64,000 nucleotides of DNA, from positions 248,001-312,000 of the forward strand of contig JAIXYP010000009.1 in NCBI GenBank assembly GCA_027490155.1. The letters are read 5' to 3'. Numbering within the stretch: position 1 is the first letter of the stretch; each line of letters starts with the position of its first letter. Both the position numbers and the translations under genes were made by a program. Positions 20,826 to 29,060 of the stretch are shown here, piece after piece. The stretch comes from Cytophagaceae bacterium. GTDB lineage: Bacteria > Bacteroidota > Bacteroidia > Cytophagales > Flexibacteraceae. The notes beneath the pieces are model-generated. The model did no database searches, was not told the origin of the DNA, and saw only the letters and a program-made list of their open reading frames with translations.

Positions 20826-20918
20826 GGAGAGGTGACTGAGAGGCCGAAAGTAGCCGTTTGCTAAACTGCCGAACTACCAAAAGTGGTTCCGAGGGTTCGA
20901 ATCCCTCCCTCTCCGCCA
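20826..20918 (+). tRNA. tRNA-Ser (anticodon GCT)
   Basis: A class II tRNA with a long variable arm. The acceptor stem GGAGAGG pairs with CCTCTCC, followed by discriminator G and an encoded CCA. The anticodon loop is TTGCTAA, reading AGC/AGU serine codons. The T-arm is GAGGGTTCGAATCCCTC. The variable stem GAACTAC/GTGGTTC has one G-U wobble. The anticodon stem GCCGT/ACTGC has a C-U mismatch at the 29-41 pair. A promoter lies 70 bp upstream and a terminator directly downstream, so it is transcribed alone. Confidence 0.97.
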
Positions 20919-20924
20919 GTAACT

Positions 20925-20960
20925 AAAAAGACCTTCTTGTTATCAAGAAGGTCTTTTTTT
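20925..20960 (+). terminator. intrinsic terminator of tRNA-Ser
   Basis: A hairpin AAAGACCTTCTTG - TTAT - CAAGAAGGTCTTT followed by a T-run, starting 7 bp after the tRNA CCA. Confidence 0.92.
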
Positions 20961-21156
20961 GGTCCATACGCAACCTAACCTAGTCTCCAAATTATTCGCC
21001 AATTATCAGGCAAACATTATCCATGTAAGCGCCATGACCGGACTTCAAGACTAGACTGCCATCGGATTGATCAAGAAAGCAGGTTGGTGTGGTATCTGAG
21101 CAAGCAAGTTCAGCGGCTAACCCTAAGGCAGAGCGACAGCCTAAATACATCAGGAT

Positions 21157-22632
21157 TCAGGAATCGGTTGGTCGAATCGTACCATCATTTGTGGCAGGCA
21201 AGCGTACCATCCACAAAAGCCCAAAAACCAAGGCCCCGTTAAACAACAAAAGTTCATAACCAAACTGGTAACCGCCAAACCATGCAGCTGAGTTCTCGCG
21301 CATCAGGTAACAAATCAAGGGACTTGCCACACAAATGAAGGGTACTGCCAACCTCCTAACTCGGTACTTGGTTAACAAACCAAACCCAAAAAGACCCAGT
21401 AAAGGACCATAGGTAAGGGCTGCAAGCTTGAATATAGCAGTGATTAAGCTTTCTTGATTCAACCATCGGAACATCAAGACGATGACCACTAACAAGAGCG
21501 AAAAGCCTACATGCACCCAGAGCCGTAGCCTACCCTTTTCGGCTTCGTTTTCTCGTTTGTTGAAGTTCAGGATATCGATGCAGAAAGAAGTGGTCAGGGC
21601 AGTTAGGGCACTGTCAGTGCTGGCGTATGTGGCCGCAATAATCCCCATTATGAAAGCGATATAGGCAATAGGGCTGAAATAGTCCCTGGCTAAGAGTGGG
21701 AAGAGCTGGTCCGTTTTCGCAGGCAATGTGACCCCTTTAGCCTCCGCATAAAGGTAAAGCGCGGCCCCAAGGGTCAGGAACATGGCGTTGACAACAAACA
21801 TCGTGATGCTAAACCAGAACATGTTCTTCTGTGCCTCACCTAGATTACGGCACGTCAGATTTTTCTGCATCATGTCCTGGTCTAGACCCGTCATAACGAT
21901 TGCTATGAAGGCACCAGCTACCAGTTGTTTCCAGAAGTTTACCTTGCTGGTCATGTCCCAGAAGAAGACTTGGCTGTATTTACCTGTCCAAGTTTGGCTC
22001 ACTAAATCCCCAAATGAAACCTGAAGGGCGTCAGCCACTAAATAGAGGCTAAGCGCAACAGCAGCCAACATAAAGAAGGTCTGGAGGGTGTCCGTTACTA
22101 TTATTGTCTTCATCCCACCACGGAAAGTATAGAGCCAGATCAACCCCACACCAGCCAAAACAGAGAGCCAAAAAGGAATGCCAAAGGCATCAAAGACAGC
22201 AAGCTGCAATACTCCTAACACTAAGTAGAACCGTGCCGCCGAACCAACCGACCGTGAAAGCAAGAAAAAGGCTGCTGCCGTTTTGTAAGCCGAAGCCCCT
22301 AGTCGCTGCTCAATGAAGGTATAGATCGAGACCAGATTGAGGCGATAATACAGGGGCATCAGGACGGTGGCAATGACTAGGTAACCCAGCAGATAGCCCA
22401 TTACGATGCCGAGGTAACTGAAGCTACTGTTGAGCACATCCCCAGGCACTGAGATGAAGGTTACCCCACTAAGCGAGGTGCCAATCATCCCGAAGGCTAC
22501 CAAGTACCAAGGAGATTCGCGGTTGGCGCTGAAGAACGTATGCGAGTCGCCTTTGCCAGAGGTCAGGAATGAGATAAAAAAAAGGAGGGCGAAATACCCT
22601 CCGATCAATAATAATGCTGTTGTTGGCGACAT
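21157..22632 (-). CDS. sodium:solute symporter family protein
   Basis: A 491-residue SSS-family transporter coupling Na+ entry to uptake of an organic solute. About thirteen hydrophobic segments are spread over the whole length. The region ESPWYLVAFGMIGTSLSGVT near residue 40 and the RGGMKTIIVTDTLQ segment (about 170) are typical of the family. Position in the SSS tree suggests sugar or sialic-acid-like substrates, but this cannot be read from sequence. It is separate from the second SSS gene at 45.6-47.2 kb and only distantly similar to it by eye. The T9SS-tag gene lies 66 bp upstream on the same strand. Confidence 0.9.
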   Translation of the reverse strand: MSPTTALLLIGGYFALLFFISFLTSGKGDSHTFFSANRESPWYLVAFGMIGTSLSGVTFISVPGDVLNSSFSYLGIVMGYLLGYLVIATVLMPLYYRLNLVSIYTFIEQRLGASAYKTAAAFFLLSRSVGSAARFYLVLGVLQLAVFDAFGIPFWLSVLAGVGLIWLYTFRGGMKTIIVTDTLQTFFMLAAVALSLYLVADALQVSFGDLVSQTWTGKYSQVFFWDMTSKVNFWKQLVAGAFIAIVMTGLDQDMMQKNLTCRNLGEAQKNMFWFSITMFVVNAMFLTLGAALYLYAEAKGVTLPAKTDQLFPLLARDYFSPIAYIAFIMGIIAATYASTDSALTALTTSFCIDILNFNKRENEAEKGRLRLWVHVGFSLLLVVIVLMFRWLNQESLITAIFKLAALTYGPLLGLFGFGLLTKYRVRRLAVPFICVASPLICYLMRENSAAWFGGYQFGYELLLFNGALVFGLLWMVRLPATNDGTIRPTDS

Positions 22633-22698
22633 GCCCTAACGTGTGGTGCGGTTTGGTGGGAGGACGACGAATGGTAAATAGTCAAATACCAGAAAAGA

Positions 22699-23112
22699 CT
22701 AGTGCTTGACAATCATCCGCTTGCTAAACTCGCTGACACCATCAACGCTGATGGTAAAGATATAGACCCCACCAGCATAGTCTGTGGTATTGATCGATAC
22801 TTGTTTGTCAGTGCGGTTGAGCTCTTGTTCTTCGATCTTGGTGCCAAGGATGTTAAAGATCACCACTTTAGCGGACTTAACATTCGCAGGAAAGGTGTAG
22901 TCAGCGTTAACTACGTTGTGAGCAGGATTGGGATAGATTTCAGTAACGCCCAGTCGGTTTTGGTTTGGCTTGATATCGCCATTGCCAAAACCTGAAAATC
23001 CGCTTATGGCAACCACACTTTTGGTACGTTCTATGGAGCTAGCCTGCAAACTTGCAGACATACCGATCACAAACAGGATGGCGAAAGAGAATATGTGTAA
23101 GAGTTGTTTCAT
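22699..23112 (-). CDS. short secreted protein consisting mainly of a T9SS C-terminal sorting domain
   Basis: A 137-residue protein from the ATG at 23112; the earlier start gives a non-signal N-terminus. A signal peptide (about 1-25, MKQLLHIFSFAILF, ending LQAS) is followed by only about 30 residues. A complete type A T9SS sorting domain then runs to the end (EIYPNPAHNVVNADY, VVIFNILGTKI, GGVYIFTISVDG, SKRMIVKH). Such domains normally direct a large passenger through the outer membrane. Here almost no passenger exists, so it may be a minimal surface protein or the surviving tail of a lost gene. The frame is intact. Confidence 0.85.
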   Translation of the reverse strand: MKQLLHIFSFAILFVIGMSASLQASSIERTKSVVAISGFSGFGNGDIKPNQNRLGVTEIYPNPAHNVVNADYTFPANVKSAKVVIFNILGTKIEEQELNRTDKQVSINTTDYAGGVYIFTISVDGVSEFSKRMIVKH

Positions 23113-23494
23113 TCTAAAGAAGTAGGCCTGGTGTAAGCTCAAATTTGATGATGGGATGTCAGCAGATCTAGGTGTATGTTACCTGATTATAGCTCCAACA
23201 ACTGCTGTGCCAAAATGCAAGCGAACCTGTCAAAATGGCCTTAAGGAGATCATACTCTGGCTACTGAAGACACTGATACTGGTATAAAAGTATATAGTGT
23301 GTCTGAAAAATCCAATACCCTTATGAAAATATTAACAGCTTGCCTGTCGTTAATCGCCACCAAGGCAGTCAAAACCAAATAAAACCTATCTAATAGTCAC
23401 AAAAGCAATCATAATCACACGAAAAAAGGAGAGTACACCAAATTAGCTACTAGCAGTGCTAGCAAACTTTAACACCAAATAATTTACATTATTA
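23113..23494. other. AT-rich intergenic region upstream of the T9SS-tag gene
   Basis: No gene is supported. It contains an imperfect inverted repeat around GCTACTAGCAGTGCTAGC (near 23445-23465) and a 19-codon frame at 23323. That frame begins like a signal peptide and then stops. It presumably carries the promoter for the T9SS-tag gene, but no clear -33/-7 pair was found. Confidence 0.4.
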
Positions 23495-23530
23495 AAGTCG
23501 GACAGCCTAAAACCTGGGGCCTCCCGACTT
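23495..23530 (-). terminator. possible terminator overlapping the OstA-like stop codon
   Basis: A 7-bp stem AAGTCGG/CCGACTT spans 23495-23530, partly formed by the last codon region of the OstA-like gene. On the minus strand it is followed by a T-rich stretch (TTTAATAATG). Confidence 0.45.
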
Positions 23531-25403
23531 ATGGCTTGGTTGGCAGCGCAAATTGACCGCCAGGCATTATAGGTATCGGCTGGATCAAGCCTGGGGTTAG
23601 CTTGGGCTGCAAAGACCTAGCAGCTTTGGACTTGATACTTTTTTTAGGACTAGTAACAATCTTTTTAGCCTTGCCTGGTAGGTTCTGTTTATTCTTCGGT
23701 GCGCTTTTGGGCTTTGGACTGTTGGTTGGTTGGACCTTAGGTACCAATAGATCAATATCACGTTCTCTTCCGATCATAACCAATAGGGTTGGCCGCTCGG
23801 CATTACGCCATTTGAACCCCTTGAGTTTTTTTTCAGGTTCCTTGAGTTCGTGAGGAGGAGTGAAAACCGCATCTGGCTCCTTGATGAAGGTTAGCTTGCT
23901 GAGTTTACCTTGTTCATTTAGCCGAATGATCATGTCAGAGCAAACAATCCTGTTCATACCACTAGAGACGGTGTCTCCATCTAGCACCCAATAAATGCTC
24001 TGCCCATTACCATCTACATCAATACGATTGATTCGGCCCGACCTAAAGTGAGCCAACATATTCCGCCCCTTGGTCTGATTATAATTCCCTAGGGTATCGA
24101 TGCTGATGACAAAGGCATCCTTACGGATATAGACCTTATCGAGCTTTTGGCTCCGTGACACAGCCTTGATTGTGTCGGCAGTGATTTGGTTCTTCCCGCT
24201 CCAAACGACCGGATCCTTGTACAGCCAAAGCAAACTATCCGAAATCTCATACACCAATGAGTCGGCAATGGCTTGCAGATTTTGTTTGAAAACCTGTGCC
24301 TTAGGCCATGCCAAGACCCGTTGTTTGAGGTTAGGTAATTTTTGACTTCCAAATGCCACCAAAGTATCGCCCCTGAGATATAGGGTGTCCTTCCGGATGC
24401 CATTGGGGGTCATAACCTCGTCAACTGGGCTACGCAGGAGTGGCTTGTCCCATACCTTAGAGATTCCTTTGAAGCCGTCATAGAAACCCTGGTCGCCCGA
24501 AATGATAGTACTATCTTTCTTGCTGAAAATGATGACGTTACCCTTGCCAACTCCCTTGTCCTTGACCTTGTCGAAGTCCAGCAGATCGGCGGTCATGGTA
24601 TAGTCTTTAGCATCAACAAAACTGCGTCCTTCGAGGAAGGCGATCTCTGTTTCGGTGTTGTAACGACCTTTGGTACTAATGATGGTACCATCCTCGCTCA
24701 TTACTTTGCTTGGCCCAAAAAAGTAGGCCATTTTGTCGGCCTGGTGGTAATTGAGAGAATCTGTTACTAGGCTACTTTTTTCTCCTGTTACCACAACATC
24801 CTTGCGGAAGTAGAAGATGCCTTTGGCCCGATCGTAGTCGCCTTGCTGGCTTATTAGGGTCGTTTTACCATCCTGAATGGTCGCCCCTTTGCGGTAGTTG
24901 ACCATGGCTGTCTCCATGTTATAGTCAAGCTCGGTGGATGTCAAACGACTATTTTTACTTTCGAGCAGGACCTGACGGCCTTTCATGGTCGCTATTCTCG
25001 TAGATTTCTTGTAGAACAAGGTATCCCCTGTCATGACCTCACCAGTGTTCTGGACCAGCCGAACGTTTCCCATAAATACGACATCCTTGCTGAGCAAATA
25101 CTCATAAGCCGAGTCGCAATAGAGTACCTTGTCTGGCTGGGTCAGGACCACATTGCCTTTCAGTATACGGATATCAACACCATTGCGGTTGGTACGCTCT
25201 AGCACGTCACTTTTCCAGCCAGTCTCCTGTGCTGATGCCTGTTCTACGCCAACAGTTACCATCGTCACCACGGTGAAAAGGCAAATGGCAAGGGACCTGA
25301 AGTTGGAGATAAATGACAATGGAAAGACAAATAATGACCTAAGTAGCCACAAAGCTAACCATAGCCTAGTGATCGAAACCAATCTTGGATAAGTTTGGAT
25401 CAA
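23529..25403 (-). CDS. OstA-like (LptA/LptD N-terminal domain) exported protein
   Basis: A 624-residue exported protein of the Bacteroidota OstA-like family. Its repeated beta-strand segments (ILKGNVVLTQPDKVLYCDSA, VFMGNVRLVQ, RKDVVVTGEKS) form the beta-jelly-roll used by LptA/LptC and the LptD N-terminus to carry lipopolysaccharide across the periplasm. The first codon at 25403 is TTG. A start at TTG 25319, giving 596 residues, would place the signal peptide (ending SAQ) at the very N-terminus and is equally likely. The C-terminal 80 residues are rich in lysine and proline. The full LptD gene is at 61.0-63.9 kb. A role in LPS transport is inferred from the fold. Confidence 0.85.
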   Translation of the reverse strand: MIQTYPRLVSITRLWLALWLLRSLFVFPLSFISNFRSLAICLFTVVTMVTVGVEQASAQETGWKSDVLERTNRNGVDIRILKGNVVLTQPDKVLYCDSAYEYLLSKDVVFMGNVRLVQNTGEVMTGDTLFYKKSTRIATMKGRQVLLESKNSRLTSTELDYNMETAMVNYRKGATIQDGKTTLISQQGDYDRAKGIFYFRKDVVVTGEKSSLVTDSLNYHQADKMAYFFGPSKVMSEDGTIISTKGRYNTETEIAFLEGRSFVDAKDYTMTADLLDFDKVKDKGVGKGNVIIFSKKDSTIISGDQGFYDGFKGISKVWDKPLLRSPVDEVMTPNGIRKDTLYLRGDTLVAFGSQKLPNLKQRVLAWPKAQVFKQNLQAIADSLVYEISDSLLWLYKDPVVWSGKNQITADTIKAVSRSQKLDKVYIRKDAFVISIDTLGNYNQTKGRNMLAHFRSGRINRIDVDGNGQSIYWVLDGDTVSSGMNRIVCSDMIIRLNEQGKLSKLTFIKEPDAVFTPPHELKEPEKKLKGFKWRNAERPTLLVMIGRERDIDLLVPKVQPTNSPKPKSAPKNKQNLPGKAKKIVTSPKKSIKSKAARSLQPKLTPGLIQPIPIMPGGQFALPTKP

Positions 25404-25464
25404 GAAAGGTGGTTAGCAGGAGCAGCCTATTGCCATATCCTAACCCAAATCAGACCAAAACAAG

Positions 25465-25998
25465 ATGACAAAAAGGTACGAAACACAAACAACTCCTACC
25501 GTTTCAGCTACCTTGGCAGCCAACTATGGGCAGCAGCTTAGGGTGCGGGTTTGTGGGATATGCTGGTCAGATGATAAACTATTGCTTGTCAGGCATGATG
25601 GCCTAGGACCATTAGGCTACTATTGGTCACCCCCGGGTGGTGGACTAAATTTTGGTGAGGCCGTAGTCGATTGCCTCAAGCGGGAAATGCTCGAGGAAAC
25701 AGGACTTGAAGTAACGGTGGAGACACTGGCGTTCCTGAACCAATACATCAACCCGCCTTTACACGCTGTGGAAATGTTCTTTACCTGTACCCCACCACCT
25801 GATCCCATTGACAGAACAACTCTTGGTACAGACCCCGAGCAAGAAATAGGCAACCAGCTCCTAACTGGCGTCGCATGGATGACCTACTCCGAAATCTTGG
25901 CAATACCTGCAGAAGCAAGGCATCAATCTTTTTTGTACGCAAAAACTGAGGCCGACTATAGGGCACTGACCGGTCTTTTGGCGACAGACCCTGCATAA
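25465..25998 (+). CDS. Nudix hydrolase
   Basis: A 177-residue Nudix-fold pyrophosphohydrolase cleaving nucleoside diphosphates linked to another group. The complete Nudix box is visible at about residues 53-76: a glycine in PGGGLNFGEA, then LKREMLEETGLEV. The segment before it (GYYWSPPGGG) is typical. The substrate cannot be assigned; mutT-like or NADH-type motifs are not evident. The gene is divergent from the OstA-like gene. It ends 57 bp before the GH28 start codon, so it may share a transcript with that gene. The ATG at 25465 fits the family length. Confidence 0.9.
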   Translation: MTKRYETQTTPTVSATLAANYGQQLRVRVCGICWSDDKLLLVRHDGLGPLGYYWSPPGGGLNFGEAVVDCLKREMLEETGLEVTVETLAFLNQYINPPLHAVEMFFTCTPPPDPIDRTTLGTDPEQEIGNQLLTGVAWMTYSEILAIPAEARHQSFLYAKTEADYRALTGLLATDPA

Positions 25999-26055
25999 AA
26001 CAATACCATTTTCATGATCCTTGTTCATCTTTGGTTAAAAGGCAACCTACATCTA

Positions 26056-27540
26056 ATGAAAATCTCGTTCCCTACCCTACTTTTTATCCTAGTGATTTAT
26101 TTGTCCCCTCTAATGGGTATAGCTAAGGACGTCAATGTGCTGGATTATGGTGCTATTAACGATGGGAAAACACTGACAACCAAGGCACTGCAATCAGCAA
26201 TCGACGCCGCAGGCAATGCAGGGGGCGGAACTGTAACCCTACCACCAGGCACATACTATACAGGTACCATCTATCTGCGCAACAACACCTACCTAAACAT
26301 CCAGGGAGGTGCTACTATCCTTGGCAGCACCAATATTGCAGACTATCCATTACAAACAAGCCGTTGGGAAAGCCCCAATAACCTAAGACATTTGGTTTGC
26401 ACCCAAAACACCCACCATGTCGGGATAGTTGGTACTGGCACCATCGACGGCAATGGACCTGCCTTCTGGGAGCCAATCCAACCGATGCCGGACTGGATCG
26501 TGGGTAAGCCGATCAGGATCCCTCGTTATGTCGAGTTTACAAATTGTACCGACGTATTGATTAGGGACATAACGTTGACCAACGCCCCCGAGTGGACCCT
26601 ACATTTGTTTGGCTGCCAACGAGTTACCGTGGACAATATCCGGATCGAAAATCACCTTTTTGGGCCTAACAACGATGGCATAGACATCAGTGGTTGCCAG
26701 GATGTCCGTATTAGTAACTGCTATATTAAAACCTGTGATGATGGTATATGCCTAAAGACGCTACCAGAAAATAAGGCCTGCGAACGCATCACAGTTAACA
26801 ACTGCATCATCGAGACCAGTTGTGCAGCGCTCAAGATCGGCAACGAAAGCTACCATGATTTTAGACAGATTACCTTTAGCAACTGTGTCGTAAGCCGCAG
26901 CAGCCGCGCCATTGGCATCTATGCCGAAGATGGCGGGGATGTTGAAGACGTGGTCATCAGCAACATCGTCCTAGACAATAACGCACCCTTAATCCTGAAT
27001 CGTCCGATCCATATCAGTAACTTTCGCAAGGGAACCAAGGCGGGCATTATTAGCCACATCCTACTCCAAAACATCATCTGCCGTACCAATGGTCGTGTTC
27101 TGATCACTGCCGAACCAGGTAGCATTATTCGAGATGTTTCAATTGCAGGCCTTCGGATAACCTACCCCTTCATCGAGGATCCGTATACCATATCTGACAG
27201 TGCTAGAAGTGCGCAATACTCACCACGAAACAAAAATGCTCGGAAGCAACGTGCTGCAATTGTAGCCGAAGGGGTAGAACAACTAACAATTAAAGACCTA
27301 AGAGTCGAATGGCCGACAGTGCCAGTACCTGAAGCGTGGAGACAACCAGTTAAAATTGAGAATGGCTGGAAATACCGCACAATCCGCCCGAACTATGACA
27401 GGCCTCAAGCATGTACCTTCCAAGTTCTATGGGGTAATAACCTCAAAGACGCCGATCTCCACCTCGATGGGGTCACTTCTTCTAATGCAAAACTAAAGCC
27501 CTACACCCTCGAGAATAGCACCTACAGGTTAGTTAAGTGA
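26056..27540 (+). CDS. secreted GH28 family glycoside hydrolase (polygalacturonase-like)
   Basis: A 494-residue protein from the ATG at 26056. A signal peptide (about 1-24, MKISFPTLLFILVIY) is followed by a right-handed parallel beta-helix. The start VNVLDYGAINDGKT...ALQSAIDAA is the standard N-terminus of bacterial GH28 enzymes. The catalytic aspartates lie in GPNNDGIDISGC and CDDGICLKT. The usual GHG motif is not present in canonical form; the equivalent region reads LKIGNES. This subgroup more often acts on rhamnogalacturonan or other uronate polymers than on plain polygalacturonan. It is consistent with uronate use elsewhere in the window (GH88, uxaC), although not linked to those genes. 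Confidence 0.9.
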   Translation: MKISFPTLLFILVIYLSPLMGIAKDVNVLDYGAINDGKTLTTKALQSAIDAAGNAGGGTVTLPPGTYYTGTIYLRNNTYLNIQGGATILGSTNIADYPLQTSRWESPNNLRHLVCTQNTHHVGIVGTGTIDGNGPAFWEPIQPMPDWIVGKPIRIPRYVEFTNCTDVLIRDITLTNAPEWTLHLFGCQRVTVDNIRIENHLFGPNNDGIDISGCQDVRISNCYIKTCDDGICLKTLPENKACERITVNNCIIETSCAALKIGNESYHDFRQITFSNCVVSRSSRAIGIYAEDGGDVEDVVISNIVLDNNAPLILNRPIHISNFRKGTKAGIISHILLQNIICRTNGRVLITAEPGSIIRDVSIAGLRITYPFIEDPYTISDSARSAQYSPRNKNARKQRAAIVAEGVEQLTIKDLRVEWPTVPVPEAWRQPVKIENGWKYRTIRPNYDRPQACTFQVLWGNNLKDADLHLDGVTSSNAKLKPYTLENSTYRLVK

Positions 27541-27962
27541 CATCAGGATCGGCCAAGAAAACAAAACAATCTACTTAAATCGACCAAATTATACAAGTTC
27601 TATAACTAGCCGTCTCCTTACCGGACCGCAGATTCTTGAATAAGCAAAATAAATCTTATGGCCAAAGGCACTATAGCCATTAGTAGTTTTAACCTCAGTT
27701 GCTAACCCTGAAGGCAGACTAAAATTGGTCAAAAATAGTGCTCATGCAGACTAATGGTCGTTATTTATAATAACCAACATATCAATCTTGCCCCTTTTGA
27801 GCTGATTATTGGGGATATTACCATGCCTAGTAATCGTATCTTAACAGCCGATTGTTACTAAATCTTCAATTGCCGAATATAACATTCGGCAACTTATATG
27901 CTGTTTGCGCCGTCAAAATCTGACACCCCAGATCAAATACCAAATCCCAGACTGAAGCGCAC
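27541..27962. other. intergenic region between GH28 and the WYL regulator
   Basis: AT-rich with no supported gene. It holds a short hairpin GTTATT-TAT-AATAAC near 27760 and the stronger inverted repeat at 27870-27892 listed separately. Confidence 0.5.
27870..27892. promoter_or_regulatory. perfect inverted repeat upstream of the WYL regulator
   Basis: TTGCCGAAT - ATAAC - ATTCGGCAA, with 9-bp arms and a 5-bp centre. It ends 70 bp before the regulator's start codon, a fitting position for an autoregulatory operator. Confidence 0.5.
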
Positions 27963-29000
27963 ATGGCACGGAACGAATCGAAGCGAAGCAGATTGTTAGC
28001 CATCCATGACAAGTTGATAACAGGCAAGACCTTCACTGTCAAGGACTTGATGGATGTAGTCGAACATTCGGTTTACCAAGGACTTACGCCAAGGTCACTT
28101 GAGAAGAGCATCCAGGATGATCTGAAACAGATGATGAGCGAGGGGATTGACGGGCAAACGCTTCCGATTGTCAAGGTTCGGTCTGGACGGACATGGCTTT
28201 TTTCGTACACTGACACCAACTTCGAGCTCAAGAACTCGGTCCTAAGCCCAGAACAATTCGGGATACTAAGCCAGCTAATCAAGACCATGGACCATACTGA
28301 CCTCTTTGGCGAGCTAGCGCAGCTATCCAACAGATTGTCGCAATTAGTACCTAAAGCCATGGCCAAAGATATCCTGAGCCGGAACTATTTGTTTTTCGAT
28401 GATCGCCATGCCGATTACGAAGGGAGAGTTTATCTAAAACTACTTTGTGACCTGATTGCCAAACAAACTGCAGTCTCAATCCTGTACAAGCCCTTTGGCA
28501 AAACAGAAGGTGAGCGGCTTGTGATACACCCTTACAGTGTCCGCGAATACAACATGCGTTTCTATGTCTGTGGCTTGCTGGAAGGGGTGCCAGACAAACA
28601 GAGTAACTTGGCCCTCGACAGGATTATGGAACCACCTATCGTCCAGAATGACGTTCCATTTATCCCCAATCCGTTTGGAGAAGACTATTATGCCAGCGTG
28701 ATCGGCCTCACGATCCCTGAGGAAAGTGTGGAGGAGGAGGTACAGCTGCTTTTCAGCCCATCACGAGCTCCTTATGTAATCACCAAACCCATCCATAGGA
28801 CACAAAAAGCTGGCCAACCTCAAGCAGATGGTCGCTACCTTATTAGACTGAAGCTCATTGTTAATCAGGAGCTTGAGAGTGTGATCCTCAGTTTTGGTCA
28901 AGACGTGGAGGTCCTTGCCCCCTTCAATCTTAAACAGTCAATCAAGCGGCAACTCGGTGCCGCTATCTCTCGTTATGACCTCAGTACGTCTCATAAATAA
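27963..29000 (+). CDS. WYL domain transcriptional regulator
   Basis: A 345-residue cytosolic regulator. The N-terminal ~100 residues form a winged-helix DNA-binding region (SRLLAIHDKLITGKTFTVKD; the recognition helix is probably near TPRSLEKSIQDDLKQM). A WYL ligand-binding domain occupies about residues 155-240 (VSILYKPFGKTEGERLVIHP, SVREYNMRFYVCGL). A C-terminal WCX-like region follows. WYL regulators often sense nucleic-acid fragments or nucleotides and frequently control defence or DNA-damage genes. No defence gene is adjacent here, so its targets are unknown. A perfect inverted repeat 70 bp upstream may be its own operator. Start ATG 27963. Confidence 0.88.
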   Translation: MARNESKRSRLLAIHDKLITGKTFTVKDLMDVVEHSVYQGLTPRSLEKSIQDDLKQMMSEGIDGQTLPIVKVRSGRTWLFSYTDTNFELKNSVLSPEQFGILSQLIKTMDHTDLFGELAQLSNRLSQLVPKAMAKDILSRNYLFFDDRHADYEGRVYLKLLCDLIAKQTAVSILYKPFGKTEGERLVIHPYSVREYNMRFYVCGLLEGVPDKQSNLALDRIMEPPIVQNDVPFIPNPFGEDYYASVIGLTIPEESVEEEVQLLFSPSRAPYVITKPIHRTQKAGQPQADGRYLIRLKLIVNQELESVILSFGQDVEVLAPFNLKQSIKRQLGAAISRYDLSTSHK

Positions 29001-29060
29001 GTAATCAACCTGTTAACTGAACAACCAATAACCTCGTAATTTCCTCTAACATATAAGCAC

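Noticed and set aside
23323-23382. A 19-codon frame beginning MKILTACLSLIA, like a signal peptide
   Set aside because: It stops immediately after the hydrophobic start and has no downstream frame in register. Chance in AT-rich DNA is more likely.
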